Below are positions 12,101 through 24,335 of a stretch of DNA of 64,000 nt, piece by piece. Position numbers and translations under genes: made by a program. Location of the stretch: contig NC_031496.1 in NCBI RefSeq assembly GCF_000237925.1, positions 13,710,589 through 13,774,588 on the forward strand, written 5' to 3'. Source of the stretch: Schistosoma mansoni. Its lineage: Eukaryota > Platyhelminthes > Trematoda > Strigeidida > Schistosomatidae. Position 1 is the stretch's first letter. Each line of letters begins with the position of its first letter. The notes under the pieces are model-generated. The model saw only the letters and a program-made list of their open reading frames with translations, had not been told where the DNA came from and did not search any database.

Positions 12101-15100
12101 CCCTGAAATAATGATAGAGAAATCTAAGTAGTTGGTTGTCCATAATTTCACTTATTTTAGTGGTATCATCAGTCTTGGTGGGTTGGTGTTTGACGAAATC
12201 TTACGAATTCAGAAAGCCTGGTTAGATTTTGCTAATTTTCACCACTTGTTGCGTAGGCGAGATATCCATTAGTCAACTAGAGGAGGAGTTTGCTAAGCAA
12301 CAGTTCGCTCTGTTCTACTTTGTGGTTATGAAACGTGGCCTTGGAAAATAAATAATATTCGTACGTTACACTATTATTCAATTATACGTATCTCCAAACC
12401 ATAGGTCACATATTTTTGGACAATCGAGTTAGTAATTCTGAGATTAGACACATTACTAGCTAAAGATTGCGAGTGGATGGACTTGGTAGTGAATCTGTAT
12501 CGACTAGAATGGTTAAGACATGTGCTATGTTCATGCTCATCTTGTTTATTGATTCTTTACGTTGTAATTTGAACAGTGAGTTGCAACTAACGTTGAATAA
12601 CTTAATAGTTATAAGAACTACTAATATCTATGTAGCCAGTGTATCCACACCTACTGAATTTGTCTGAGGAAAACTTAGTATGTTTGACTACACTGTAATT
12701 ATTTTCTTGTACACTGCGAATAATACAATAGTTTTTTCTCTCCATCCCATGTCTTCAATTAGAACTGAATGTTACTCATTTGAACATTTAAGTACCAAAA
12801 ATGTTAATCCTTCCATGCGTCTGTATTATTGATGAAATTCGTTTGATAGGTACATATTGGAATCATTACGAGCTTCTAATTTTTTAGTTATCAACGGTGT
12901 AACCTGCAGCTTTTAATGCATGTCTTGTCAAACTGTACACTTGTGACTTCGGTACGATACTGTTTTCCGGTGTTTTATTATTTCAATGTTATCCCAATTA
13001 TTTGATGCTTTTCATAATTTGAACCTAGATGGGCTGTTTCGACAGTGATGAGTAGAAGCAATTACATACCACATCTTAATGGAAGAGATAAAATTATGTG
13101 TCTCATCCCGGTTTGGGACATGATGAATCATAAATCCGGTCATGTAAGTCAGTAAACTGTACTTAAAAAATCTCGTTCAATATTGATTTAAACAGTAGAA
13201 GTATTAGAATTTAATATGGTTTAATGAATCCCAGGACTATCCAATGCATACTCTAATAGTCCCAACCGTTGCTGTTACCTTGACGTGGTGGTCGAGCTTA
13301 CTTATCGTGATAAGCCAACCGGGCTATAATGGCTGGAACAATCGTTCCTCGAGGTCCTACCATGCCAGGCAGGTCTGTCGAAGAGCGGTAAGACCAAAAT
13401 CAACAAACCCAAGGCCCGAGGGCGAAGTTGTACTGATGACTGCGCAGAGGTGTGACAGCAATAAGGTGTTTCCCTCAGACAACCAGCATAACAGCAATGC
13501 TGCACTCCCACAGAGGAAGGGTGGGGTTAGGAAAGGTCGACCCTCATCATGCACATACCTCCTTATTCCATTGATATGCGTCTCCGTCGGTAAGCTCAAC
13601 AAGTACAGAGCTAACACGAAAACCGCTCACGAAAAGGTCGTGTGTGACTGACCTCAAACAGTTGTCCCTTGGGTACTGTGGTCACGCTCTCAGGTCACTG
13701 TGACCAACTCTAACCTAATTTTCTTTTTCAGGTACCCCTAGAAGAACCCTTCCACGCTGTGGACAAGCAGGAAGTGATAATCACCCTCAGACCTCTAGTA
13801 ACACTCAAGACCACTGTATCCATAATCAACTTCCATCTTAAATTTCTATTATTCCTCCTACCTCGACTATCAACTCTAAACTTCCCCCTAAAGTATCACT
13901 ATGGCCATGGCCAACGATTCTAGTGCGCGAAACGCTGTCCCCAGTCCTACTGAAACCTCTCTCCAAACTACACATTGGAGCCTTCAATGTACACACCCTA
14001 TGTCAAATCTGCCATCAGGCCCCCTTGAATAAAACTCTAGAATTTCGTACGATTGATGTATACTGTGTCTCAAAAACACGCATACAAGATCCTAATGTGG
14101 TCATTCACTTGACCTCACTTCGCCAAAACAGGGAGCCGACGAGATACACCCTTCATTTGTCTGGCGACCCGACCGCAAGTTCTGGTGGACTTGAAGGTGT
14201 AGGCATAGCATTTAGTACAAGGGCAGAACAAGCACTACTAGAATGGATATGCGGCTAACAGTCGCCTGTGTTCTGTCCGGCTAAATGGCTCCGCAAGAAC
14301 TCGGAAGGATAGGGACACACGTCGTTGCCTTTTCGTCGTTTCTGCCTACGCTCCCACTGACTGCAGCCATGATGAAGGGAAAGATGACTTTTACAGAAAG
14401 CTCTGTGAACTTCTTCAAAAAGCGAAGCTCTCAGACATAGTGCTCGTAGCGGGTGACTTTAATGCCCAATTAGGCAGCTTAGATCAAACAGAAAGACATT
14501 TAGGTGGGTATTTTAGTATTCCGGCTCAACGAACAGATAATGGTGATCGTCTTTTGCAACTATGCTCAGACAATCGTTTATTTTTAGCAAGCACTAATTT
14601 TAAGCATAAGGAGAGACATTGCATAACATGGCGACCATTTGCACCAAACTAACGATGGACTGAAATAGACCATATTGCCATCATTCATCATTGGCGAGGC
14701 TCGGTAGAAAACTGTCGCCCGTTCTGGAATACATGTTTAGACTCTGATCATGCTCTAATACGAGCATGCATTTGCTTGCGCCTCACGTGACTCAGAAAAG
14801 CCACATTAAGAAGACCCATTAGAGTTGGACTCAGGGGCGACAAGGCCGAAGATGATTTCTACGAACGGCTGAAAAAAAGAGATGGAAAGGCAGTGTCTGT
14901 AGGCAACAAAAGACAGCTTTTCAGACTAATAAAAGAAGCCGGAATCAAGAAGTCAAATGTGATTGAGACAGTCACCAAAGAAGACGACATTTATAACGAT
15001 GAGCGGAACATTTTACCGAGCGATTCAGTTGGCCTTCAGTTACTCTACAACTATCCCACTATTTTCAAACAGCCTGAATTGACAATTGGAATAGGCCTTT

Positions 15101-18100
15101 CAACTCCAATTGAAGTTTAAAAATCAATAGCTAATTTGAAACGAGGAAGAGCAGTCGGTCCGTATCTGTTAAGGATCTTTAAGGATAGTGGTCCAGTTTT
15201 TGCGATTAGGTTGATTGATATTTCAGTTAAAGTCTGGGAATGAGGTGTAATCCTATGTGACTGATCTCACTAACTGACCTTCATAATATGTACATATATA
15301 TTGACGTAGAATACGCAAATGACATAGTTCTGTTTGGCGAAGACGCTGATAAAGTGTGGAGTCTTTTAGTAGGATTGAGCGACAATCCCAAAATGTTTGG
15401 GATGTTTTCCCCTCTGTCCATATGTAAATTTTTGTTTCAGGACTGACCTAGGTCAATACCTGATCTAAGGATCGGCAGTGAAGTAGTCGAACGCGTTGAC
15501 AGCTTCACTTACCTTAGAAGTCTGATCAGTTCTAATGGGTTAGTGTCTGACGAAATCTCTGCACGGATTCAAAAAACTCGTTCGGCTTTCGCCACCTTAT
15601 CTGACCTATGGTGAAGGCGAGACATCAATCCATCAATTAAAAGGACGAGTATAATGCTTGGTAGTTTGTCCGGTTCTACTTTACGGCTGCGAAACATGGC
15701 CGTTGTGATTAGAGGATACTCGTAAGTTATTAGTATTTAATCATAGATGCCTTAGAAATATTGCTCTTATCTTCTAGGATCACCGGGTAAGTAATAGTGA
15801 GGTTAGAAACAGGGTATTAGGGAGTGTTGGTAAGTCAGTTGATGAGATTGTGAATCTTCACCAACTGAGATGGTTGAGCCACGTGTTACGTATGCCTGAA
15901 CACCTATTACCACGACGCGCAGTGCTGACTAGTGTTGGGGATAATTGGAAGAATGTTAGGGGTGGCGAAACCGAAACGTGGCATCAGTCCATAAAGTCTT
16001 TAACTTCTGATCTCAGCCATGTTGGTAGATTCAGACTACTTGTTCGGGGTCCGCGCAACTTTCGTAACTAATGGTTGGAGACACTGGGCGACATGGCTCA
16101 GAATCGATCACAATGTCGTACGTGTATACACTTCTTGTCTTCTCCTAAACTGTTAGGTTAAAATTGCTTTGTATCTTTTCTTTCTACGAACTAATTCTTT
16201 TTTCCTGTACTATATTCTTATATTCAATCTTTCTTTTATATAATACTACCATTGAAGTAACTAATTCTATGAATTCGGTGTTCATCTTTTTGTACTAATG
16301 AGGTGTGGGAACTTGAACCGACGCATACAAAACTTTCCAGGTCCTACGTTGTAGCTGAATGACTGGTAGTTACGAATGGGCAAGCACTCAAGTCTCAGAT
16401 AAAACAGTGAACACATTCGAAAATATTCCATTATGCAGTTCGAATTAGGCGTGTAATAGTGTGCAAAGTAGCCAGCATTACATACAAATGTTACAGTTAA
16501 CCTATATGTTGATGAGAGCTTAAATATTGAATAAATTTAGACTCGGTACTGATGCATTCATCCACTTTTGTTCCAACACTTTATTGAAGGGGTTCCATTG
16601 CTTTGTCCTCTGTATGTTGATATATTCCTTAAGTACTCGTGAAGTTTGCTTTGGTACATTGCGTTTTTGTTAAAATACCTATTTTCAAACTCATCACTGA
16701 TTTCACAATGTAATATCAAAAGGCATTTTTTTAAACCTTCTCTACGTGTTCATGTTTTTTACTTTTACATTCATCATGATAATCAGTCTGTATTACAATG
16801 TTTATGCATCTCTGTCTGGTTACATTGTATTACAGTATTGGATGTCATTGTAGTCTCTTTAAACGAATGACTAACTGCCCACAGATTTAATCAACAGAAC
16901 ATGTATCTTGAAATGCATAGGAAGATATTGTGCTGTTGCTTGTAAGAATTTACTGTCACATTCTATCTCCCCCTGGCATTAACTCAGTGAAACTTTTATA
17001 ATCATTTCATACCACATATCCGAAAGTCTAGTTTATGTTACCTCAGCCCTTGTGATGGTTTTACTGTATGAGTTTACTAAAGCTTATCAGTTATCTTTCC
17101 AACCTGACACCCATTTCCAGTCCAAGGAATAATCAACAGATTTTTATGTAGTATGAAGTAAGCCACTTTTCACCCCATTTTTACGAACCATCAGTATTCT
17201 TCCTTTCCATAATAGTTGTCGTTTTATGACCTTTTATGAGAAGAGGTCTAATGACATTTAGCAATAACCTTATGTTTTGATTAAACTTTTTGCTTTAAAG
17301 TGAATTTCGCTTATGATTAATGATACTTACCGGTGTATTCACATACGTTTTGTGTATAAATTTTGTTGTCTTTATTTTTTATTTAGGTTACAACACACTA
17401 TTATCCTGAAGTAGATGAATTAATATTCTGTACAATGGAGGCATACAAACCTGGTGATCAGGTACCTTTTTTATTGCTGAGCTGTTTTTTTTATAAGTTA
17501 ATAAGACTGGAACGTTTTCTGTCTAATCATAAGCTCACTAAACTTTACGATGATAGACATTAAACAAGCATCTTTGTGTTTATTTTATTGTCCAGATCAA
17601 AACTCATTATAAGTTTACTATCTTGGAAATATAATTTGTGGTCTTGTAACATCAATGCAAATTTTTAATATAACTCAACAGCTAAATATAAGGACGTATA
17701 CCTGACTTTGAGTTATGTTTTTCATGTGAGGACTATTGATACTATATCTATTCTCGCAAATCAAATTAGAGTGCACAAACCATTAACTTATTATTTAACA
17801 TTAACTCACTAATCAGTTCCCAACTTATTATGGTAAATAAATCAACTTACAGTGCAACACATATTGAAACCACTCAACTGAATACTATGTTCTTCAATCT
17901 TTGTTATAGCTTAATACAAAAAACATGAGACCAAACCACCTCAGGACTTTTCTTTCAAAACAGGATGATTCACTGAATAAAAAATTTTTCCCATATTCTA
18001 AATTAGTAGGTCTGTGTCGTGCCATGAAATTATTACCTTACTGAGATAATTCCGTACTAAAAATGATATGTTTATTTCGTGTCAGCAATTACGTTAATTA

Positions 18101-21100
18101 TATTAATGAAGGCAATTCTTCCTATTTCTTTATTTTTCTAACTTCCCTGTTTGTCTATTTAGATATTTATGGATTACGGAAATCGTTCAAATGATGATTT
18201 TTTCATGTTCTCTGGTTTTATACCTCAAGTCAATCTGAACAATAAATTAACAATAACTCTAGGCAAGTTCTCATTTTTATACATCAGTTTTATCTATAAC
18301 AAAATTCGTGCTTATTAGCAGTTTTAATTACCTTTTTTCGTGTATATATTACCTTGTACTAAATCTGTTTGCATCAAATCATCGTATCCTATGTTACTAT
18401 GATAAAATTGATCCAAGAAATGTATGTCTCATTGATATTCAATTATAATAAATGAGATGTACTAGTGGCTAAAGCATTCACTTTTCAACCAAATGGGCTT
18501 TAGATTTTAATCATAATTTACTTTGATTTGGAAAGTTTGATAGTATCACCTGAAGTTTTGCTTAAAGTCGGATGCATAAAACTGTACTTGGCAAATGACT
18601 TACATTATTCATTACTAAAGGATTCTCTCGTTAACTAACACAGTGGCTAGAGACGTTATCAGATATGGCTCAGAATAGAAGCCAGTGGCGATCCTGCTGT
18701 AACCTTCTTTTACTTTCTTCATAAAGAGTGGTTATAACTTTCTTAACTGAGAGAGTTTTTCTGGTTGTACATTTCAGTTCCCCCCATCATTATTCTTCTC
18801 TTTTTTCCCCTTCTTTTATATATACTCATCCTCCCCCTTTCTCCTTCTATTCTCATTATTTTGCGTGGCGCATATGTATCCGGTGCCCTTTGTACCAATA
18901 TGTTTGTGATTAAATAAATAAATAATAAATAAACTCTCGTTAACTAGTTTACATCTGTTCTTTTGCCTTTTCATATTGTTCATTATATTACACTGAACAA
19001 TTAAAGGATATGGATGAAATTGTTTGTTAGTTATCATAAGTTTGGGCATCCGGGCAGTATCTTAGCCCTTACAAGAATTTTCTGTAGCACATGTATATAT
19101 TTTCGTGCCCTATTGTATGAATGCCTGCGTGTTTAAATAATAATAAGAAATTACTCAAAGTACAAAACTAGTTTAAGTGAATGTGTTTTCTACTCACAGT
19201 GACTGGAAATATAACCATATAAACTATTAAGTCACAATAATTCTCTATTATGGGACTGATACTGATCATTATTATTATGGTGTACAACTTTCCTAGATTA
19301 GTATTGTATACGTGAAATTGGCCGAACATGCTTCATCATTCAAGTTCAACAGATCAAGTATTGAAGGTTTAGTTTTGTACAAAGTGTTTATGTTAGGCAA
19401 AAGTTATTCGAGTCAAAAGATGTCACAGTAGTTTTCAGATCTTTTCTCTAATATTCAGTGGCTATATAAACTTACCATTGAATAGATTTCAGGTGTAAAC
19501 GTTTAACAACCTCTATTCCACAGTAAGGAAAATATTTTTTTCGTATTATTTGCATAAACCATAAAGTTGTTTGATGTTATAATTGTTTAGGTAAAATGTA
19601 CTCCTTTCTTTCCTTCTATCCTCTGTTTTATTCATTGCTATAACATTCTGTTCTATTATTCAAGGTATCAGTTCTTCCGATTCTCTGGCATTAACACGTA
19701 AACAATTATTACAAACCTTTGGCTTAAGTGTGTAAGTCACAAAATGAGGTTATTTTTTATTCGATATAGTCGTATAAATTCATTTTATAATTTATCAATG
19801 ATGCCTAAAATAATTGATTTAAAACGTGTTAATAAAACTAAATGTTTATTGAACTAGCTGAAAAGAAAGAGGAAACTATCTATTTATATGATATTTTCGT
19901 CTTTTTTTCTTCAGTCCAGATAATTGTCTTATTACTATGAAAGGATAGTTTTAAAATTGATTCTAACGGAATTCTTTTTACAGCTATCACTATTCCAGCT
20001 TAGCGTATGTTTATTTTTGAATGTCAAATAACAAGAGTCTGACAAACTCGTTATTAATAATAGGCTACTGTAACATGTACAACCCTATAAGTCGTGACAC
20101 ATGAAGTTGAGTTTCATTGTTAACACTATAAAATAATTAACATTTAGAAATCATTTATTAAGTATAGGTTCATGTTTTCGGCTTTAAAATACATTACTTG
20201 TGTAGTAGTTAGTGATACTCTCAGCCTAATCAAATTAATGTACAGCCAGGGCTAGAACATCTAACCTAATATTTGAAAGTCAGTCAAATCTATAACTGAA
20301 TGTAAATTTATAATTTACGTGATCATTTCCGATTATAGTGTGATTCCATACAGGGATCAAAATCTTTTTAAGGTAAAGCCAAGTATTTTTTTTAAGATAT
20401 AATACTTAATTCTCAGTCATATATGATACAACACATATGTAATACTATATATTCTTACATATGGTTGTATTAAACTTGCTTGACGTTCCATTTCACTACA
20501 TTTCTTTCTTTCATTTTAGTCCATTGAAGTGTGATTTACGTGGCAATATTGAATCCATGACAGAATTCTTCATATTCTCACGTATTTTTTCTATGGACAA
20601 AGGTTAGTACTATCATCTTTTCTCTTCTCATAATAATGTTTGCCAACATATTATTTTCATTTATAAGGAATTCCAATCATTTTTTCCATTATATGTCAGT
20701 TTACATATTCACACTCGTTTTTATCTTTTTCTTCTTCTATACATTGCAGATGAACTTAATAAATGTCTCGTAAACTCTGAATCAAATCGCACAATAATAA
20801 AATCGCAGTTGAGTAGTTTTGAGTTTAATAAAGAAATTTCTTCTGAATGCAAAGCATTAAGTTTTATGATTAATCGTTTAAAATTATTAATTGCTGCATA
20901 TGGAACCTTACTGTTAGAGGTTAGTCTACTCTCAGTTTTCTGTAGATTGATTATTCATAATAAATGGATACTTTGATATTGATTTGAAAAAAAAAGTTGT
21001 TCTGATGTGTATCGTTTAAATTCTTGTTATTGTGTTATTGATTTTTGCCATAAATCTAGCAATGAATATACTGGACAATTTCATCTCGCTGTACTAATGG

Positions 21101-21579
21101 GGTATATGTCAGCTTGAATCAGTATACATATATACCAGGTTCTACGTTGAGATTAATCTACTGACCAACCGGTTATGCTTATTCGGTTGACTCTTCACCT
21201 CGTCGATATGTTATTTTGATATAATTCTCACTTGAGATATCTATGGAGATATGTTAATCAGTTGGGTTCAAAAGATATTTTTATGTTATTTTTACCATTT
21301 TATTTGGATCATATTTGAATAGTTAGAAATCATAAAGTAAAACATACATGACTTAGTTTGACTTGCTTAAAGTTTTTCTCTCATTTGTCTATGTAGGATT
21401 CTCCTGAATGGAATCAGTTAACGTCAACTCAACAAAATTGTGAACTGCTTAAACATCATGAAATTAATATCTTACGTTCTAGTATTGAAAATATTCAATA
21501 TATCATGGATAATAGTTACGACGTCATCAATAATAACTTGCTAGCTGTTTCTATGAACTGTGATAGTGGAAATGTATGA
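9146..21579 (+). CDS. SETD3: SETD3, actin-histidine N-methyltransferase
   Basis: SET-domain enzyme; the family methylates His73 of actin using S-adenosylmethionine (established for animal SETD3), acting mainly in the cytoplasm. Fourteen exons join in phase to 497 codons: 9146-9227, 9258-9350, 9383-9522, 9551-9620, 9654-9767, 9799-9879, 9917-10037, 13029-13143, 17387-17461, 18163-18262, 19665-19731, 20520-20602, 20750-20919, 21397-21579 (TGA). N-SET: EKYGFGL, RLPRRAV, TLPSEY. SET core: SRSNYIP (human Asn256 equivalent), IPVWDMMNH (Trp274 and Asn278-His279 equivalents, with the same 18-residue spacing) and MDYGNRSN (catalytic Tyr313 equivalent). The C-terminal Rubisco-LSMT-like region follows from about residue 330. 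Introns 1-6 are 30, 32, 28, 33, 31 and 37 nt; introns 7-13 run from 147 nt to 4.2 kb and host retroelements. Intron 10 has a GC donor (G|GCAAGT). It is shorter than human SETD3 (594 aa), mainly at the C-tail. A possible AATAAA lies at 21701. Start chosen as the ATG leading into the conserved N-terminus; an upstream in-frame start cannot be excluded. Confidence 0.93.
10788..11296 (+). repeat. non-autonomous LINE B derivative, copy 1
   Basis: Begins near the family 5' end (CCAAATGCCCTGGTACGGCC) and ends with the shared 3' motif GTACCAATGTTTATGTGTC. The TTTAAATAAATAAA tail is gone. It sits in SETD3 intron 7. Divergence from the other copies and loss of the tail suggest an older insertion; no target duplication could be found. 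Confidence 0.8.
11640..12560 (+). mobile_element. LINE A reverse transcriptase remnant
   Basis: Nucleotide-level resemblance to the LINE A copy at 13240-16390 and to LINE B. Segments match the region before the polymerase box (LYVNTG, then GVCHGF), the box itself (EYADNIALFEENADKM at about 11955, with the second Asp changed to Asn) and the later NGLVSDEI-type segment (12180-12330). The 12465-12530 part matches the conserved LEWLRHVL region. Many stops and frame changes. It lies in SETD3 intron 7, downstream of the non-autonomous copy. Confidence 0.65.
13240..16390 (+). mobile_element. LINE A, decayed near full-length copy
   Basis: It fills SETD3 intron 8. A GC-richer 5' UTR (13240-13922) precedes an APE endonuclease: LHIGAFNVHTL and VYCVSKTRIQ at 13966-14090, VAGDFNAQLG at 14440, EIDHIAI at about 14660, and DSDHALI at about 14740. 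RT survives as fragments: the RAVGPYLLRIF segment near 15140, then a jump straight to VEYANDIVLFGEDADK (15305). Roughly 0.5 kb of fingers and palm is therefore missing compared with LINE B. The C-terminal LHQLRWLSHVLRM block is at 15850-16071. The 3' UTR carries a motif (CAGGTCCTACGTTGTAGCTGA, near 16345) repeated at other LINE A ends. Inactive. Confidence 0.8.
18638..18933 (+). mobile_element. 5'-truncated LINE B tail with target duplication
   Basis: Starts inside the last coding segment of LINE B (matches from about 62658), runs through the stop and 3' UTR, and ends in a TAAATAAATAAATAATAAATAAA tail. It is flanked by a perfect 13-bp duplication, CTCTCGTTAACTA, at 18625-18637 and 18934-18946. 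This is direct evidence of target-primed reverse transcription. It sits in SETD3 intron 10, the GC-AG intron. High identity to the 62.7 kb copy suggests a recent event. Confidence 0.92.
21080..21185 (+). repeat. solo LINE A 3' end
   Basis: A short match to the terminal 3' UTR motif of LINE A (TACTAATGGGGTAT, then ACCAGGTTCTACGTTG), as seen at 16290-16370, 42025-42085 and, reversed, at 57960-58030. No coding part is attached, so it is a strongly 5'-truncated copy in SETD3 intron 13. Confidence 0.5.
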
Positions 21580-22189
21580 TTCTTCCTCTTTGTTCGAGTT
21601 AGTTATAATTTCTAAAACGATTCATGACCATAATTCTATGTATTTTGCTTGGTTTCTTTCACATTTTCATAGTAGACAAATTCTGTTTTTTTTTATCATA
21701 AATAAAAACTATTCTTACATTTATTTTACAATGCTTAAGTAGGTCATAACAACCTCTATCGCTGATTTGAAGTATTTATTATTTTATATCCTCTTGTGCT
21801 TCAGTTTTTCCTCCGACGTTTTATCGTTTCATTTGAACACTTTTCAATGTACCTTTTATTTCTGTCGATCTTATAACCATTTTATGCTCTCACTGTAGAT
21901 AAAACGAGAATTTTTTTAGATTGTTTTTGTAACGTGGTGTCTTCTGTATCTGATCCTCCTTTAAATACATTCAAATATGTGCAAGCTTTTGTAAAATAGA
22001 ATAAATTATACATACATCTGCATTTCTGTTGTGTTTTGAATTATGTTTTTTTAGTTTATTTTATTGTTGTTTCAACTTGCCAAATGGTTGTATCTCATAC
22101 GTTATTAAACAGCGAATTTTATTACACCATTTAGTTAGTAAGTTCAAACCTATTGAAGGCAGCTAACTAGAAATTTTTATATCTTGACC
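21580..22189. other. SETD3 3' flank
   Basis: AT-rich, no exon seen. An AATAAA at 21701-21706 may serve as the SETD3 polyadenylation signal. Confidence 0.35.
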
Positions 22190-22404
22190 AAGTATTCAAT
22201 TATAATTAAATCATGTCCCGTCTCAACAGTTGGCCTAACATACTGCCTAGAGTTGTTGATCCGTTTAATCTGGTGGTCGCATTACGACTTAATCAGTAGA
22301 AGTCGACCACGCAACATGACTCACTGATCATTTAGTGTAAATATATCAGTAATACAAGAAGTCGACTGAGTCTGAATGAAAAAATCAGCGGTATCGTCTC
22401 TCAC

Positions 22405-22441
22405 CAATCTACAGTCCTCCGCTCTACCAACTGAGCTATCG
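22405..22441 (-). pseudogene. antisense tRNA-Tyr(GUA) 5' half
   Basis: Read on the minus strand, positions 22441 to 22405 give CGATAGCTCAGTTGGTAGAG followed by the rest of a tRNA-Tyr 5' half, ending CTGTAGATTG. This covers roughly tRNA positions 5 to 37, with the D arm, the 5' anticodon strand and the GTA anticodon (22412-22410), then three more bases. There is no 3' half. It is joined head-to-head to the 5' end of the retroposon at 22442 and lies inside that insertion's target duplication, so it arrived with it. Confidence 0.85.
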
Positions 22442-22878
22442 CCCCCAAATGCCCCAGTACGGCCGAGAGTGGGGAGAGTTTGCTCTCCCTCTCGAAATGC
22501 TCTCACATGGCCACGCGTATATAGCCTCTGCCAGGGAAGTCCTACTCACTGCCTTCTCGTGGCGGGGGTGTTGTTTACGAAATCGAGAGGACGAAAAACG
22601 AATGTCCGGCGCTTTAACCGTGTTGGTGGACACGGCGCGTCCACCTAGAGGATTTGGAAAACCCTGATTCCATACCAATGGTGCACATGGACTCCAGTAT
22701 CCTGAGGGAACAAATGGCGTATGAATCAATCGTTGGTCACCGTAATTCAAAACCACCTGTTTCGGTTTGGGCACCCGGGCAGTATGCCAGCCCTCACACA
22801 AATCAAATAAGATTTGTGTGGTGCATATGTGTCTGGTGCCCCCTTGTACCAATATTTATGTGTTCAAATAAATAAATA
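22442..22878 (+). repeat. non-autonomous LINE B derivative, copy 2
   Basis: Full 5' end (CCCCCAAATGCCCC) and TTCAAATAAATAAATAA tail. About 95 bp is missing internally at 22740 compared with the 29.8 kb copy. The perfect 12-bp duplication ATCGTCTCTCAC lies at 22393-22404 and 22879-22890. It encloses both the tRNA-Tyr fragment and the repeat, showing they inserted as one unit. Open frames inside it on both strands reflect its higher GC content and are not genes. Confidence 0.92.
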
Positions 22879-24114
22879 ATCGTCTCTCACTGTGACAGTG
22901 GGGGGAATCTAATAAAACCCATCAGTCCACTCATGATAACAAACATGTCTTGTTAATAAGTGCTAACTAGCGTGAAACATATTTCCAAGACTTAATGTCT
23001 ACCCTTCTTAACTATGTAATATCTGGCTTATTTGCATTGGGTGAAAATTGTGTGGAAGGGTTTATTTACTTTTTTCAGAACCACCTTATTAATATCGATA
23101 TTAAATATAAAATACAATGTAACTCATGATGTTTTTTACACCTACATTTCTCTTAGTGGCTGAAATATGCATTACATTCACTGAACAATTCCCTACTTTA
23201 ACTTTGTACTTTGACTGAATTACATAAAAAATAATGATGCACTAAGCTGTACGGCTAACTGACCACCCGAACAAGTCTATAAATTGTGTTGTAAATATCC
23301 GAACTGTCCAACTCCAGTTAGTTAAAATCAATTTTCAAAGACTGTTACAATTATCCACTATCATTTCTCTTTTTGTCTTTCTATTTCAGGAACATTAATC
23401 CTTTGTACATTTTATTCTTCGGTTTATGCACAGTTATGAAATGTGGCAGCTTCAGTCGATAATGAATATGATTTCACACAGTTTTATCTATTTCTAACTA
23501 TCTTACTTTTCATTATTTATCGGAAATAATCAAAAATTAAAAAGCACTGAATACTTATACAATTACAAAATGCCTTTATTCTCAACTAATACTAACGTTT
23601 ATTGAGAAACCTTTGAAAGTAGACGAATAAATATTCAATTCATTATGATGTAATTTGAGAACTAATATCAACTCTTTAAGTGACGATATGTTTTTTTATA
23701 AAGCTATTGGTTAGTACAATTCTTTGTTATAAACCCCAAACATGCAGACACTGCTTATAGAAATTACAAATTAAATCATTATGAAAAGTGTTTTCAAAAA
23801 CATATGAGTCGACAACTCTTCGTAGGCCATAGTAATGTGCAACTTCGATACTTTTTTTCTAATTATAACTCTGATCATATACCAATCTATGTCTCAGTTC
23901 ATTTTTAATCTTTATTAAAAATATGTAAATAATGTATTATGTGATTCAATTAATTAATATCATTAGTTTGTATCTCTGTCGTTGTTAACTTTGTTAGTCC
24001 CATAGTGATTAGTTTCTAAACCCCATTAGTTATATATAATCTTGATAATATAATATTATGATATTTACCATTAAACTGCTAATTAAATCTTAAATGAATA
24101 AATCTCATGGTAAG

Positions 24115-24335
24115 CAAAGATGGATAGTGGCTAGCAGTGGAATTCAGGATGCGCGTTTCGTCCTATTTGGGGCTCGTCCTGGATTCCACTGCTAGCCACT
24201 ATCCATCTTTGATTACAAGACTTGTAAATTAAGGCTATATCGAGGCAATACGCACAGTATGCACATAAGCCAATTAGAGACTGACCAGTTGCAGTCCTAA
24301 ACATTAATGGGAAGATTCAAACAAACAATACTAAT
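24115..24335. repeat. Sm-alpha SINE inverted pair (hairpin)
   Basis: Arms 24115-24149 and 24177-24211 are reverse complements at 34 of 35 positions. The loop holds part of an Sm-alpha hammerhead (minus strand: CCCCAAATAGGACGAAAC), but the CUGANGA half is lost. The plus-strand part from 24177 continues as an Sm-alpha 3' body (GCTATATCGAGGCAATACGC, then TTGCAGTCCTAAACATTAAT) that matches the 51 kb copies. Confidence 0.75.

Larger units (their letters stand above)
22190..22960 (+). repeat. old retrozyme-type SINE, split by a later insertion
   Basis: The two flanks of the 22405-22878 insertion, read together, resemble the middle of the 38132-38566 element: GGTGGTCGCATTACGACTTA (22273), then a decayed tRNA-like part (CAGCGGTATCGTCTCTCAC ... 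TGTGACAGTGG), then CATCAGTCCACTCA. Order and spacing agree over more than 200 bp. No hammerhead core is left. It served as the target site for the non-autonomous insertion. Confidence 0.55.
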
